Shown here: piece by piece, positions 7,019-16,159 of the stretch
How positions within the stretch are numbered: position 1 is the stretch's first letter
Layout: the number at the start of each line of letters is the position of its first letter
Origin: Gemmataceae bacterium
GTDB taxonomy: Bacteria > Planctomycetota > Planctomycetia > Gemmatales > Gemmataceae
DNA length: 32,438 nt
Direction: 5' to 3'
NCBI GenBank assembly: GCA_019752375.1
Contig: JAIEMG010000286.1
Span: 1-32,438 of the forward strand
Notes under the pieces: generated by a model
Told to the model about the DNA's origin: nothing
The model's input: the letters and a program-made list of their open reading frames with translations, nothing else
The model's database searches: none
Made by a program: the position numbers and the translations under genes

Positions 7019-8950
7019 ATGAAGCGCTGGTTCCGTCCGACTCTGCCCCTGGTCGCGCTGGCGGGCCTGATTGTGCATCCCAGCGCACCGGGTGCCGACG
7101 TGGATCCGCGAGCCAAGAAGGCGATCGAGGCGCTGGAGAAGGTGCTGCCGGACGTGGAAAAGGCAGCCGACGAGTGTGCGAAAGCGATTTCTGCCTTTGA
7201 GGGCTCCGGGGACGTCAACGTCCGTGCCGCCACGGACGCCGCCCGGCTGCGGATCGACTGCGCCCGCAGCGTCCGCGCCATCATCGCCAAGGAACCGAAT
7301 TACCTGATCTATCACGTGAACCCGGCGCGCGTCATCGGATGGAAAGAGTCGTTCGAGTACTTTCTCGGTTGCGCCCGGTCGAAAACCGATCCGTACCGGG
7401 GGATGACAAGCGGCGTGCGTGCCCTGCGCTCGCCGGTGGACGGACAGTTGCTCTTCTACGTCTTCCGACTGCCGAAGGACTACGACCCGGCGAAGCGGTA
7501 TCCCCTGGAAGTCGCACTGCACTCCGGCGCCGGCCTCACGTGGAAGGCGGATTGGGTGGATGGCAAGCCGAGCAGCGACTCCGCGCGTGCCGAGAAGGAG
7601 CAGCGCATCTGGATCAGCCCGTGCGGTCGAGGCAACAACAGCTATGCCGGGATGGGCGAGGTTGCCGTCATGGATGCCATCCGCGACGCCCAGCACCATT
7701 ATGCCGTGGACGCGAACCGGATTTTCATCGGCGGTGCGAGCATGGGCGGCAGCGGCGGCTTCCGCCTGGCTGCCCTGCATCCCGACGTGTTCGCAGCCGC
7801 TCATTCGCTGACCGGCGGAGCCGACTACGGCGTGCCCGCCGGCGACGGCCGATTTGACGCCTACCTGCTCTCGGACAACTTCTGCAACACGGGTATGTGC
7901 ATCTGGGATGCTCCGAAGGAAGGCCACTACGTAAAGAACCACGCCTTCGCCGATGCCCTGCGCGCCCGCGCCACCAAATACGCCGGATCATATCCGAACA
8001 TTGAGCTGACCGACCCGAACGGCAGCCACGGCATCATCGACCGGAAGCTGCAGGCAGAAGGCGGGGAGTGGCTCCGCAAACAGGTGCGCAACCCCTGGCC
8101 CAAGCGGGTTGTCTACAAAACGTATAGTCTGCGCTACGATGGCGCCTACTGGGCCCACATCGATACGGTTGAGAAATCCGACGCTCCGGCCCGGATCGAG
8201 GCCGCGCATGACGCCGGCAAACTCCGTGTCGCCGTTGAGAACGCCGACCGCTTTCATCTCAACCTGGACAAGGAGCTCGTGGGTGAGACCCGCGAGCTGG
8301 AGGTGAGCGTGAACGGCGGTCCCTCCGTCAGGGCCTCAACGGGCCGCGCCGTTTACTTCGAGAAGGCCGCCGGGAAGTGGGCGGTCGCCGAGAAACGCTA
8401 CCCGCCTGGCCTGGTCAAGAAGCACGGTTTGTCGGGCCCGGTGCAGGACGTTTTCATGGGAGGCCCGGTGTTGATGGTTCATGGCACCCGGGAGAAACGC
8501 GACGTGGCCGCCGAAAAAGTCGTGAGCGACGCCGTGCTCCGCTGGTTCGGCCCCGAGGACGGCGGCGCGACGCTGCACACCTCATTCGATCGCAAAGCGG
8601 ACGGCGACGTGACCGCGGCCGACATTGCCGACAAGCATCTCGTCCTCTTCGGCACACCGGCACAGAACGAGCTCGTCCGCAAGGTTGCGCCTCGCCTGCC
8701 GGTCAAGTTCCTCGCCGATGGCGTGGAGGTTGCAGGCAAAGCACACCGCGGCAAAGGCGTCGGCCTGGTGATGGTCTACCCCAATCCGCTCAACCCCGAG
8801 CGATACATACTGCTCGTGCCCGAGGACTATGCCGGTGATTCACCGATGACTTTCCCGGATTACCTTGTCGTCAAGAACGTCGGATCGAGGCAAGACGTGC
8901 TCGATCGCGGGTATTTCGACGCACGCTGGCAGATCAGCACCAAGAAATGA
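7019..8950 (+). CDS. Secreted alpha/beta-hydrolase (esterase / prolyl-oligopeptidase-like)
   Basis: The 643-residue protein starts at ATG 7019 with an AAGGAG about 8 nt upstream and a Sec-type signal peptide (MKRWFRPTLPLVALAGLIV, cleavage near residue 26). The hydrolase core is at about 145-350. It has a strand RLPKDYDPAKRYPLEVALHSG, the nucleophile elbow GGASMGGSGG (probable Ser241), a conserved NRIFIGG lead-in, and a likely catalytic histidine in NGSHGIID (His337). The acid residue is not assigned. The C-terminal part (about 480-643) contains LVLFGTPAQNELV and YPNPLNPERYILL, as in planctomycete secreted peptidase/esterase proteins. Substrate is unknown; polyester, carbohydrate ester or peptide are all possible. 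It sits 68 nt or more from other features, with no operon partner evident. Confidence 0.88.
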   Translation: MKRWFRPTLPLVALAGLIVHPSAPGADVDPRAKKAIEALEKVLPDVEKAADECAKAISAFEGSGDVNVRAATDAARLRIDCARSVRAIIAKEPNYLIYHVNPARVIGWKESFEYFLGCARSKTDPYRGMTSGVRALRSPVDGQLLFYVFRLPKDYDPAKRYPLEVALHSGAGLTWKADWVDGKPSSDSARAEKEQRIWISPCGRGNNSYAGMGEVAVMDAIRDAQHHYAVDANRIFIGGASMGGSGGFRLAALHPDVFAAAHSLTGGADYGVPAGDGRFDAYLLSDNFCNTGMCIWDAPKEGHYVKNHAFADALRARATKYAGSYPNIELTDPNGSHGIIDRKLQAEGGEWLRKQVRNPWPKRVVYKTYSLRYDGAYWAHIDTVEKSDAPARIEAAHDAGKLRVAVENADRFHLNLDKELVGETRELEVSVNGGPSVRASTGRAVYFEKAAGKWAVAEKRYPPGLVKKHGLSGPVQDVFMGGPVLMVHGTREKRDVAAEKVVSDAVLRWFGPEDGGATLHTSFDRKADGDVTAADIADKHLVLFGTPAQNELVRKVAPRLPVKFLADGVEVAGKAHRGKGVGLVMVYPNPLNPERYILLVPEDYAGDSPMTFPDYLVVKNVGSRQDVLDRGYFDARWQISTKK

Positions 8951-9128
8951 TCGGCCCTTTTGGAGGCCGTTCTTCGTTCGCCTGAATATTCTTCTGTGGC
9001 GCGAATGTGTGCGATTTACGAAATTTTATATTAACTCCGCCGCGTCTTCACTCTTTAGAGAGGGAAGCCCAACCCTCCGAATTATCGATGGCCCCGACCA
9101 TCTCACTTGCAGCGGAGTCCTGAACGCC

Positions 9129-11894
9129 ATGCGGATGACCAAGCTCCAGAAGGCAACGGCGACGGTCCTGTTCCTCGGTATGTCGGCCACCGGCGTGTGG
9201 CTGCACGGCACGGCACTGGCTGATCCGGCCCCGGCGGCGGTTGCCAAGCCTGAACGTCTGGATGCCACGGGCTCTCCGCTGCCGGCGGCCGTCGAAGCCC
9301 GCTTTGGCACGCTCCAGTGGCGGCATGCGCATCAAGTGGTCTTCGTGGCCTACACCGCGGACGCCAAGCAACTCATCACCGGAACGCAGGACGGCATGCT
9401 CCGCGTCTGGGATGTCGAATCCGGCAAGGAACTTCGCAAGTTCGGCAAGCCCGGCCAAATGATCAACAACCCGAGCTACGGCCGCGAGATCTTGGAACTG
9501 CGCAAGGCAGTCTACTATCAACCCGCCGCCGGTGCAGCGATCTCCCCCGATGGCCAGCTGTTGGCCGTCAGCGGGTCGGATGCCAGCATCACCCTCTGGG
9601 ACGTGGCGGCCGGCAAGGAAGTGCGGAACTGGAAGCCGAACCCCGCCTACGGGACCACCGGCATGATTTTCTCCCCCGACGGCACGACCCTGATCGTCAA
9701 GAACCAGAACCAGGGACTGATCCAGTACACCGTCGAGGACGGTAAGGAAGTCCGCAAGTTCAACGTGCAGCAGGTCAACAACGCCAAGGGCGAACGCGAG
9801 CAGATGTTCTATGGCAATAACCAGAACCCCAGCGTCGGGTTCCTGGATGGCGGCAAGATCCTGGTTGCCGCGGCTTACCACTTCGTCACCGCCAACAACC
9901 AAAACCAGGTGACGGCCATCCTCAAGCGCTGGGAAGTCGACACCGGCAAGGAACTGCCCTCGCTCAAGGGCCCCGCGACTGCCTACCAGTCGGTATCGCT
10001 GTCGCCGGACTGCATGTCCGCCGCATGGACGCTCAACGACGGCACCACGCGGCTGTGGGACACGATCGGGAGCAAGGAGCGAGTCCAGGTGGGCGGCGCT
10101 CAGAATGCCTACTTCCACTCGATGACTTTTTCTCCAAACAGCAAGTTCCTGGCCACACGCGGCCATGACCAGTCGATCCGGCTTTGGGATGCGGAGTCGG
10201 GCAAGGAAGTGAAACAGCTGGGCAACCCGAACCATGGGGCGAACGGTCAGCTCCAGGCGGTCGACATCCGCTACGCCCCGAGCAACGTCGCGTTCTCGCG
10301 CGACGGCAAGGCCATCGCCGTGGGCACCAGCGGCAACACCATCCGCCAGTGGGACACGGGCACGGGCAAGGAAATCGCTTCCACCGGTGGACATCACGGC
10401 GCCGTCATGAACATCGCCTTGTCCGCGGACGGTAAGACCGTCGCGACGCGCGGGGCTGACGGCACGGTCCGCGTCTGGGACAGCAGCACCGGCAAGGAAG
10501 CTCGTCAGTTCTCGCTGCCGGTGGCCGTTTCGCATGCCGCCTTCTCCGCCGACGGCAGGATGCTTGCCACGGGCAGCTACGACGGCACCGTCCGCACCTA
10601 CGACGTCGGCACGGGCAAGGAGATCCAGGAATGGAAGGCCCAGCAGCAGTCGTTCATCAGCATGGCGATCTCGCCGGACGGAAAGCGCGTCGCGACCCGC
10701 AGCTACGATATGTTCATCCGCGTCTTCGAGGCGACGACCGGCAAGGAGCTGCGTCAGATGGCGTCCGCGCCGGCTATGCAACCCGAGCAGGATCGCAAGC
10801 AGATCGCTCGATCCATGGCCTACAACCCCGGCACGCCGGTCCTGGCCTTCTCGCCCGACGGGACGCTGCTGGCCGCAACCGGCGGCAACAATAACGGCAT
10901 GATGCTCCAGGGCAAGGACGGCAAGGTTGGCGGCCCGGCGTACAACGCCATCGGCCTGTGGGACGTGGCCACCGGCAAGCTGGTCCGCGCCTTTGATGCC
11001 GCCCCAATGACCATGTCCACCTTCCTGTTTGCTCCGGACGGCCGCACGGTCGCCACGGGCCACTACGACGGCACCATCAACCTCTGGGAAGTCCACTCCG
11101 GCAAGGCCCGCTTTACCTTCAAGGGCGTGGCTGCCGGCGGCGCGATCCTCCAGCTGGCTTACACGCCCAACGGCCGCACCATCGCCGCTACCGGGCAGGA
11201 TGGCATTATCCGACTGTGGGACGCGAGTACGGGCAAGGAACTCAAGCAACTGACCGGCCATCAGGGAGCGGTCGTCACCGTCGCTTTCGCCGACCATGGC
11301 AAGAAGCTGCTCTCGGGCGGCATGGACACCACCGGCCTTCTCTGGGACGTGGACGGCGTGAACAACACCGAAAAGCCGGCGACCGTCGAACTGGAAGACG
11401 CCAGGACGCAAGCCCTCTGGAACGACCTGGCCGGCGCCGACGCCCGCAAGGCCTACGATGCCATTCGCACGTTGGGCACCGCACCGAAGCAGGCGCTGCC
11501 GCTGCTGCAGAACCACGTCAAGGCCGTGCCGGCCCTGGATGCCCAGAAAATCAAGGAAATGATCGCGGACCTGGACAGCAACCAGTTCGCCATTCGCCAG
11601 AAGGCGACCGAGGAGCTGGAAAAGCTTGGCGAGTTGATCGAGCCCGAGCTGAAGAGCGAGCTGGTCAAACAGCCGTCGCTGGAACTACGGATGCGCGTCG
11701 AGCGCCTGCTGGAGCGGCTGACGAACGTGACCCCGCCGACCGGCGATGAGCTGCGAGCCCTGCGATCGCTGGAAGTGTTCGAGGAACTGGGCACCCCGGA
11801 GGCCAAGCAAGCCCTGGAGACGCTGGCCAAGGGCGCATCCGGCGCCCGCCTGACCCGCGAAGCTCAGAAGGTCCTGGCTCGGATGAGCAGGTAA
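9129..11894 (+). CDS. Large secreted WD40-repeat protein with C-terminal helical domain
   Basis: The 921-residue protein starts at ATG 9129, chosen because a signal peptide follows at once (QKATATVLFLGMSATGVWL, cleavage near residue 31) and GGAG lies at 9114-9117. ATG 9135 is an alternative. Residues about 55-760 contain repeated blades ending in LWD or VWD followed by (T/S)GKE, with FSPDG-type turns, enough for two seven-bladed propellers. A helical tail (about 770-921) has DARKAYDAIRTLG and RQKATEELEKLGELIEPEL, a layout shared by many planctomycete WD40 proteins. It is probably an exported scaffold with unknown ligands. It is paralogous to the gene at 30096, as shown by matching N-terminal motifs (DA.G.PLP, R.GT.R.R). 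The 8951-9128 gap shows only an AT-rich patch. Confidence 0.92.
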   Translation: MRMTKLQKATATVLFLGMSATGVWLHGTALADPAPAAVAKPERLDATGSPLPAAVEARFGTLQWRHAHQVVFVAYTADAKQLITGTQDGMLRVWDVESGKELRKFGKPGQMINNPSYGREILELRKAVYYQPAAGAAISPDGQLLAVSGSDASITLWDVAAGKEVRNWKPNPAYGTTGMIFSPDGTTLIVKNQNQGLIQYTVEDGKEVRKFNVQQVNNAKGEREQMFYGNNQNPSVGFLDGGKILVAAAYHFVTANNQNQVTAILKRWEVDTGKELPSLKGPATAYQSVSLSPDCMSAAWTLNDGTTRLWDTIGSKERVQVGGAQNAYFHSMTFSPNSKFLATRGHDQSIRLWDAESGKEVKQLGNPNHGANGQLQAVDIRYAPSNVAFSRDGKAIAVGTSGNTIRQWDTGTGKEIASTGGHHGAVMNIALSADGKTVATRGADGTVRVWDSSTGKEARQFSLPVAVSHAAFSADGRMLATGSYDGTVRTYDVGTGKEIQEWKAQQQSFISMAISPDGKRVATRSYDMFIRVFEATTGKELRQMASAPAMQPEQDRKQIARSMAYNPGTPVLAFSPDGTLLAATGGNNNGMMLQGKDGKVGGPAYNAIGLWDVATGKLVRAFDAAPMTMSTFLFAPDGRTVATGHYDGTINLWEVHSGKARFTFKGVAAGGAILQLAYTPNGRTIAATGQDGIIRLWDASTGKELKQLTGHQGAVVTVAFADHGKKLLSGGMDTTGLLWDVDGVNNTEKPATVELEDARTQALWNDLAGADARKAYDAIRTLGTAPKQALPLLQNHVKAVPALDAQKIKEMIADLDSNQFAIRQKATEELEKLGELIEPELKSELVKQPSLELRMRVERLLERLTNVTPPTGDELRALRSLEVFEELGTPEAKQALETLAKGASGARLTREAQKVLARMSR

Positions 11895-11901
11895 GGATTG
11901 A

Positions 11902-12027
11902 CGAATCAACAAGGGTCGGGATCGACGGCCCCTGCGTATGTCGGCGCTCCACCGCGGATTTGCTTGCCGGCTCTAGCCGGCGGAATGGCAGGGGGGGATT
12001 CGATCGAACCCGACAATTGTTGATTCG
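11902..12027. repeat. Nested inverted repeats downstream of the WD40 gene
   Basis: An 11-bp perfect inverted repeat (cgaatcaacaa at 11902-11912; ttgttgattcg at 12017-12027) encloses a segment whose next bases also partly pair (gtcggga / the mirrored copy near 12005-12014). Inside lies a hairpin at 11966-11981 with stem gccggc, loop tcta and stem gccggc. There is no open frame of interest. It may be a small non-autonomous element or a structured 3' region. Confidence 0.5.
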
Positions 12028-12052
12028 CCGATCCTCAAGTGGCCGCGGACAG

Positions 12053-12105
12053 ACGCAAAGCACGCAGATCAGGCGGCCTTGATCTGCGTGCTTTGCGTTT
12101 AGTTC
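12053..12105. terminator. Perfect 19-bp hairpin between convergent genes
   Basis: Arms 12053-12071 and 12080-12098 are perfect reverse complements (acgcaaagcacgcagatca and its mirror) around an 8-nt loop. A short T-rich stretch (tttagtt) follows on the plus strand. It lies between the end of the plus-strand WD40 gene and the end of the minus-strand HEAT gene, so it could stop transcription from the plus side and possibly both. The T-run is weak, so a mobile palindrome is an alternative. Confidence 0.5.
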
Positions 12106-12124
12106 TCTAGCTAGCGCTGCTCTC

Positions 12125-12334
12125 CTAGCAATGATAAGCGTAAGGCTTCAGCCTGCGGAGTGAATGCGCCACCACTGCAACGCCGTTCTGCGGCAGATGC
12201 GGTTTCTTGTCGCTCGGCTCCGGATCGAAAACAAAGAGGCTGCCACCCTGGTCGAGCCGCTCCGTTGGGGGCTGGCCGAAGCGCTGGATTGAGACGCGGC
12301 ACTTTGGTCGGAACACGACCTGCCGTTCGGACAC
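12125..12334 (-). pseudogene. Fragment of a PQQ-propeller gene related to the gene at 16473-20348
   Basis: A minus-strand frame contains LDQGGSLFVFDPEPSDKKPH, almost identical to LDHGGSLFVFDPEPGDKKPH in the 1291-residue protein. At DNA level, 12198-12256 matches 17410-17468 at 53 of 59 positions. Outside that core the frame is unrelated. It looks like the residue of a partial duplication or of a lost paralogue rather than a working gene. The rest of 12105-12344 shows nothing else recognisable. Confidence 0.6.
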
Positions 12335-12344
12335 GGGTGCGTTT

Positions 12345-13223
12345 TTAGCGCTCGCCAGTCTCTACGATTGCAGGGGCAATGGGGGAGATCCTGAGCGGTG
12401 CACTCGAACCCGCTGGCGGCGGGCCCTGCTCTTGCTTCGCCCGGGGGTCCGCGTCCTCCGGCGGTCGTCCCGCAATCGCTGTCAAACGCTCCATGGCAGC
12501 CTTCAAGCGGGCCTTTCTTTCGGCATTCTTTTCCTTGACCGCGGCCAGGCGAATCATCTCCCGGGCGAGTTCGCGGCCCTCCACCAGCTCCATGACGCGG
12601 AGAAACCGTGCGGCTCGCTCCGTTGACTCCTCGGTTGCCAGGCGTTTGAGGGCGCCCACGCTGGCCGGCTTGCCGATGGAAACGAGCGCTCGAATCACCG
12701 GCCTTTCTTCCGGTCCCTCTACCTCCGTATTGATACGTCGCCAAAAGTCTCCGTCGATTCGATCGAGCAATGGCTCCACGGCCTCCGGAGCGCGATATTC
12801 GCCCAGAAGTCGGATCACGTAGCACTCTCTGCCTTCTCCCTCCCGATGTTCGTCATCCTTGATAAAGTCGAAGTACCTCAACTGGTTCTCGAGGTCTTCC
12901 TTCTCATCGGGCGTCGTTGGTTTTTCGATCCGCGCGTGCAACTCCTTGACAAACCGGTCGGCACCGACGGCGTCCAACTTCTTGCGATTCTTGTCGATCT
13001 GGGTCAAGAGGATGAGCAGCCGATTGACGGTCCGCCCACGTTGATCCACAGCGTTTCGGTAGGCACCGTCCCGTGCTTCCCTTCTAGACGGGACCAAGTC
13101 CTCAGCCACGTGGCCCCAAGGAGGCTTCGCGACTGCCACAACTGCCACGACGAGCACGGCGGCCGCGCCGAACCAGCGTGCGCTCGACGTGGAGGCTGAA
13201 TCACGGATCGCATTCCATTGCAT
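12345..13223 (-). CDS. Membrane-anchored or secreted HEAT-like protein
   Basis: The 292-residue reading starts at ATG 13223. The open frame extends 75 codons further upstream, but that part is Arg-rich, shadow-like and overlaps no signal. From 13223 a signal anchor follows (SARWFGAAAVLVVAVVAVA, about residues 14-33). The body is helical. About 60-110 has LLILLTQIDKNRKKLDAVGA and about 130-240 carries HEAT-like repeats (CYVIRLLGEYRAPEAVEPLL, RPVIRALVSIGKPASVGALK). A charged helix and a Pro-rich tail (DPRAKQEQGPPPAG) finish it. HEAT-like repeats usually mediate protein contacts; no catalytic motif is seen. It is 109 nt downstream of another HEAT protein gene and may share its transcript. Start choice is moderately certain. 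Confidence 0.7.
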   Translation of the reverse strand: MQWNAIRDSASTSSARWFGAAAVLVVAVVAVAKPPWGHVAEDLVPSRREARDGAYRNAVDQRGRTVNRLLILLTQIDKNRKKLDAVGADRFVKELHARIEKPTTPDEKEDLENQLRYFDFIKDDEHREGEGRECYVIRLLGEYRAPEAVEPLLDRIDGDFWRRINTEVEGPEERPVIRALVSIGKPASVGALKRLATEESTERAARFLRVMELVEGRELAREMIRLAAVKEKNAERKARLKAAMERLTAIAGRPPEDADPRAKQEQGPPPAGSSAPLRISPIAPAIVETGER

Positions 13224-13332
13224 GGCGTTCTGACCCACTGTGAAAGAATGTTTTTTCAAGACATCGGAACCCGGAACGGGGGCGCAGCCATTTTTTGGCG
13301 ACCTAGCCTTGATGCCGCATAACTCTGGCCCC

Positions 13333-14181
13333 TCAAGGCTGGATCCTTTTGAGGGCCGCCTCCGCACCCTGACGTACAGCAACGTCCTCGTCCTGCAGGG
13401 CCTGCGCGAGCGTCGGAATCGCTGCGTCGGCTTTCGGGCCAATTTCACTCAGGGCCTGGATCGCGAGCAAGCGCGTCCTGCGATCCCGGTCCGTGGCCGC
13501 GCCAATCAACAGCGGCACAGCATCCACGCCGATTCGTCCAAGGGCGCCGGCGGCACTTAAGGCAACAAAACCTTCTTCATCCTTTAATGCCTTAACGAGG
13601 TGCGGAATAGACGCTTTGGCCCCCGAACCGATATTGCCGAGCGCGTTTGCCGAGAAAAAGCGAACTGTCCAATTATAGTCCCGCATCGATTCCATGAGCG
13701 CTGGAACAGCCTCTCGTGCCTCTGGCCCCATGCCAGCCAAAGCTGAGGCTGCAGTCAGTCGATTGGCTGCTACTTTGCTTTCCAGCGATCTCACGAGGAC
13801 AGGGATCGCAAGCTTCGATTGCCGGTCGATTTCCCATAGCGCCGCCGCAGCCTGAATACGCACCGATACATCGCGATCGTCCAACGCGTTCGCGAGAGCG
13901 GGAAGTGCCGCTTTGCACCGGGAACCCAGGTTGCCGAGGCCTTCCGCAGCCTGCTGCCGGACCTTCGCATCCTTGTCGCTTAATGCATCAATCAGCGTGG
14001 AAACCGACCGTCTAAGCCTCTGTTCCTCATCCCAATCGCTGTGCGAGTGTGCAGACGCAGACGTATAGGCCAAGTTCTGCTCCGCGGCTTGACATGGCTG
14101 CGCCCTATTACTGCCCCCCACCATCAAAAGCGCAAAGACGGGCGCCGGGATTTTTCTCAACCATTCCTTTGGCATAATCAT
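13333..14181 (-). CDS. Secreted HEAT-repeat protein
   Basis: The 282-residue protein begins at ATG 14181, 5 nt after a GGAGG on the minus strand; ATG 14175 (11-nt spacing) is equally readable. A signal peptide follows (WLRKIPAPVFALLMVGG). From about residue 60 to the end run six or more HEAT repeats of about 31 residues with the pattern A.P.L..AL.D.D..VR..AA.ALG.IG, for example KAALPALANALDDRDVSVRI and KASIPHLVKALKDEEGFVAL. Such armadillo-type solenoids bind proteins; the same repeat class includes phycobilin-lyase-type HEAT proteins, but no lyase role is implied here. It lies 26 nt downstream of the cadherin/Ig-like gene and is probably co-transcribed. Its GC content looks lower than that of the flanking kinases. 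Confidence 0.88.
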   Translation of the reverse strand: MIMPKEWLRKIPAPVFALLMVGGSNRAQPCQAAEQNLAYTSASAHSHSDWDEEQRLRRSVSTLIDALSDKDAKVRQQAAEGLGNLGSRCKAALPALANALDDRDVSVRIQAAAALWEIDRQSKLAIPVLVRSLESKVAANRLTAASALAGMGPEAREAVPALMESMRDYNWTVRFFSANALGNIGSGAKASIPHLVKALKDEEGFVALSAAGALGRIGVDAVPLLIGAATDRDRRTRLLAIQALSEIGPKADAAIPTLAQALQDEDVAVRQGAEAALKRIQP

Positions 14182-14207
14182 TGGCTCCTCCCTCAGCATT
14201 TTCAATT

Positions 14208-15989
14208 CTATTTGCCCCAGACCGCGTTGTCTTTGCCAACATGCCACTCCGGCGGAGTCACAGTTACCTCGATACCGCTCTTTGATGCCGTATAAGAATA
14301 GCCCCACGTGATATACCCGATGGGTTCCTTTTGATCCGTCTTCACGAGGTAGAGTTGGAATTGCGCAACACGTTTGACAGTTATCTTATTCTTGTCAAGA
14401 CTTTTGATGAAGTTGGCAACAAACTCCTTCGGGCTATCTTCCAACGTGAACGTGACAGACTTGTCGCCGTTAGCAATCTCCGGTTTCCCTGCAATCGCTA
14501 TCGGCAAGGGCTGATTTGGGCTATCCTTGGCCGGGTGGTTCCCAACAAACTGCTGACTAATGGAAGCGCGTGGGTCGGTATTCTTATCAGGACCGTCCAG
14601 GTGCCAATTCACGTTCTCTTCCTCTTTCTTCCCGTCAACCGTAATGGCCAGATCATTCTTCGCATATTGCGCCCACAAGTAACCATCATCGGCCTTTTTT
14701 GGATCTTTCCCTTTGGCGTCGAAGGTGACGCTCATGTCGGCACCATACAGGACGGCAAAATCCATGGGTCGGACGAAATTCGGCGAGCCGTCCTTGAAAA
14801 CGAATAGGCCCTTCTCCTTGTCAATCTTTTCGACCTTGAGCGTAACCGTTTTCCCATTTGGCGGCTCCTTCGCGATTTGTAAGCCTCCGGGAAGTGGCGT
14901 GGCATTTGCGCGGGGCTCAAGGGTGCGCAAGTCGAACCCGCCTTCGATCTTCTTCACTTGAAATTTAATGACGCCTTCATCGAGCTTCACTTCTAGCTTG
15001 TCTTTATCCTTGTCGCCAGCCTGCGTGACGAGGACTGTCACGCGCTTTTCATCGAATAGATTTGGCGTTCCACTGTCCGTCACACGCACGGCGAAGGTGT
15101 ACTGGCCTGCCGGCGGTGTCCACGTGAATACACCGCTCGTCGGTTCGATGGAAGCCCCCGCCGGCGCATCGACATCCAGGCTGAATGTCAACCCGTTGGC
15201 CGGCACATCCGCATCGCTCGCCGTCATCGTGAAGCTCAACGCCTGTCCCGCCGTCACCGTTTGGCTTGCGATCGGGTCGAGGACCGGCGGCGCGTTCACC
15301 TCGCGGACCGTCACCGTAAACGTCTGGCTCGCGCTCAGCGCCGGCGAACCATCATCGGTCACGCGCACGGTGATCGCGTACACCCCCGGCCCTTGCGCTT
15401 CCGTCGGCGTGAACGTGAAGACTCCGCTGCTGGCGTCGATCGTCGCTCCCGCGGGCGTCCCCGTGTCCAGGCTGAAGGTCAAGCCGTTGGCCGGGACATC
15501 ACCGTCGGTTGCGGTTACGGTGAAGCGAAGCGTGCTGCCCTCGTCGACATCTCGGTCGGCAATCGGGGCCAGGACCGGCGCCGCATTGACCTCGTTGACC
15601 GTGACCGACACCGATTCCTCATCGGACAAGGCCGGCGTCCCGTTGTCGGTCGCCTGCACGCGGAACGTGTAGACACCGGGGCCGTCGGCTTGGCCGGGCG
15701 CCAGGGTAACCACGCCATCAGCGCTGCCGATGCTGGCCCAGGCGGGCGCGTCGATGAGGCTGAAGGTCAATGACTGTCCGAGATCGGGGTCGGTTGCCTC
15801 GGTCAGAATGGAAATCCGGCTGGACTCGTCCACCGCCTGGCTGGCGATCGGAGAGAGGAGAGGCGGCTGGTTGACGGGGACGCCGATCGCCGGCACCTCC
15901 CGCGCCTCGAGTTGCTCAAACCCGGGGCGGTAGGAACCGTGCATGCGCCGGTCAGACCGGCGAATTACGAGGGGGGGGGGCAAATGCAT
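14208..15989 (-). CDS. Secreted protein with three cadherin/Ig-like repeats and an unknown C-terminal domain
   Basis: The 593-residue reading (start ATG 15989) carries the planctomycete N-terminal motif FEQLEAREVPA at 24-34, which follows a basic stretch instead of a classic signal peptide. Three cadherin/dystroglycan-type domains follow at about 41-134, 135-233 and 234-323. Each has the strands DVPANGLTFSLD, SGVFTFTP-type turns and VRVTD.G.P endings, with Asp-rich calcium-like sites. The second and third are close copies. A lysine-rich linker (GDKDKDKLEV) leads to a 270-residue domain I do not recognise. Starts are ambiguous: ATG 15944 is possible, the frame is open to 16163, and none has a strong Shine-Dalgarno. 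A C10 tract lies just after the 15989 start. Adhesion or matrix binding is inferred. Confidence 0.82.
   Translation of the reverse strand: MHLPPPLVIRRSDRRMHGSYRPGFEQLEAREVPAIGVPVNQPPLLSPIASQAVDESSRISILTEATDPDLGQSLTFSLIDAPAWASIGSADGVVTLAPGQADGPGVYTFRVQATDNGTPALSDEESVSVTVNEVNAAPVLAPIADRDVDEGSTLRFTVTATDGDVPANGLTFSLDTGTPAGATIDASSGVFTFTPTEAQGPGVYAITVRVTDDGSPALSASQTFTVTVREVNAPPVLDPIASQTVTAGQALSFTMTASDADVPANGLTFSLDVDAPAGASIEPTSGVFTWTPPAGQYTFAVRVTDSGTPNLFDEKRVTVLVTQAGDKDKDKLEVKLDEGVIKFQVKKIEGGFDLRTLEPRANATPLPGGLQIAKEPPNGKTVTLKVEKIDKEKGLFVFKDGSPNFVRPMDFAVLYGADMSVTFDAKGKDPKKADDGYLWAQYAKNDLAITVDGKKEEENVNWHLDGPDKNTDPRASISQQFVGNHPAKDSPNQPLPIAIAGKPEIANGDKSVTFTLEDSPKEFVANFIKSLDKNKITVKRVAQFQLYLVKTDQKEPIGYITWGYSYTASKSGIEVTVTPPEWHVGKDNAVWGK
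15971..15980. repeat. G10/C10 homopolymer inside the 5' end of the cadherin-like gene
   Basis: Ten consecutive G on the plus strand read as C10 on the coding strand, giving the PPP of MHLPPPL (residues 4-6) if translation starts at 15989. A one-base slip would put the 15989 start out of frame with the protein while leaving the ATG 15944 start intact. A palindrome (cgccggtc a gaccggcg) at 15946-15962 sits between the tract and that second start. Confidence 0.75.
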
Positions 15990-16159
15990 CACGTCGGCGG
16001 CGCAGGCATTTGAGGAAGAAAGTCCAGTCCATGGGCATCCTGTCAGGTTGTGGAACGACGGTGGTCGACAACGCAACGACGCAGAAGGATGGTGGCCGGA
16101 GCGCGGCCGCTTGTCAATCGCGAATCGAATGCGGATACGCCGCGGCTCGGCACCTCGTT

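Noticed and set aside
9048..11516. 822-residue open frame on the minus strand, fully antisense to the WD40 gene
   Set aside because: It is the mirror of the GC-rich third codon positions of the plus-strand gene. The plus frame has a signal peptide and clear WD40 blades; the minus frame has no family motif. The same applies to long antisense frames at 2002-4029, 5377-6525, 20352-22643 and 22531-23925.
15946..15962. Palindrome treated as a separate REP-like element
   Set aside because: It lacks a GTAG-type tag and lies where the cadherin-like gene may already be coding (RRSDRR), so it is reported only with the C10 tract.
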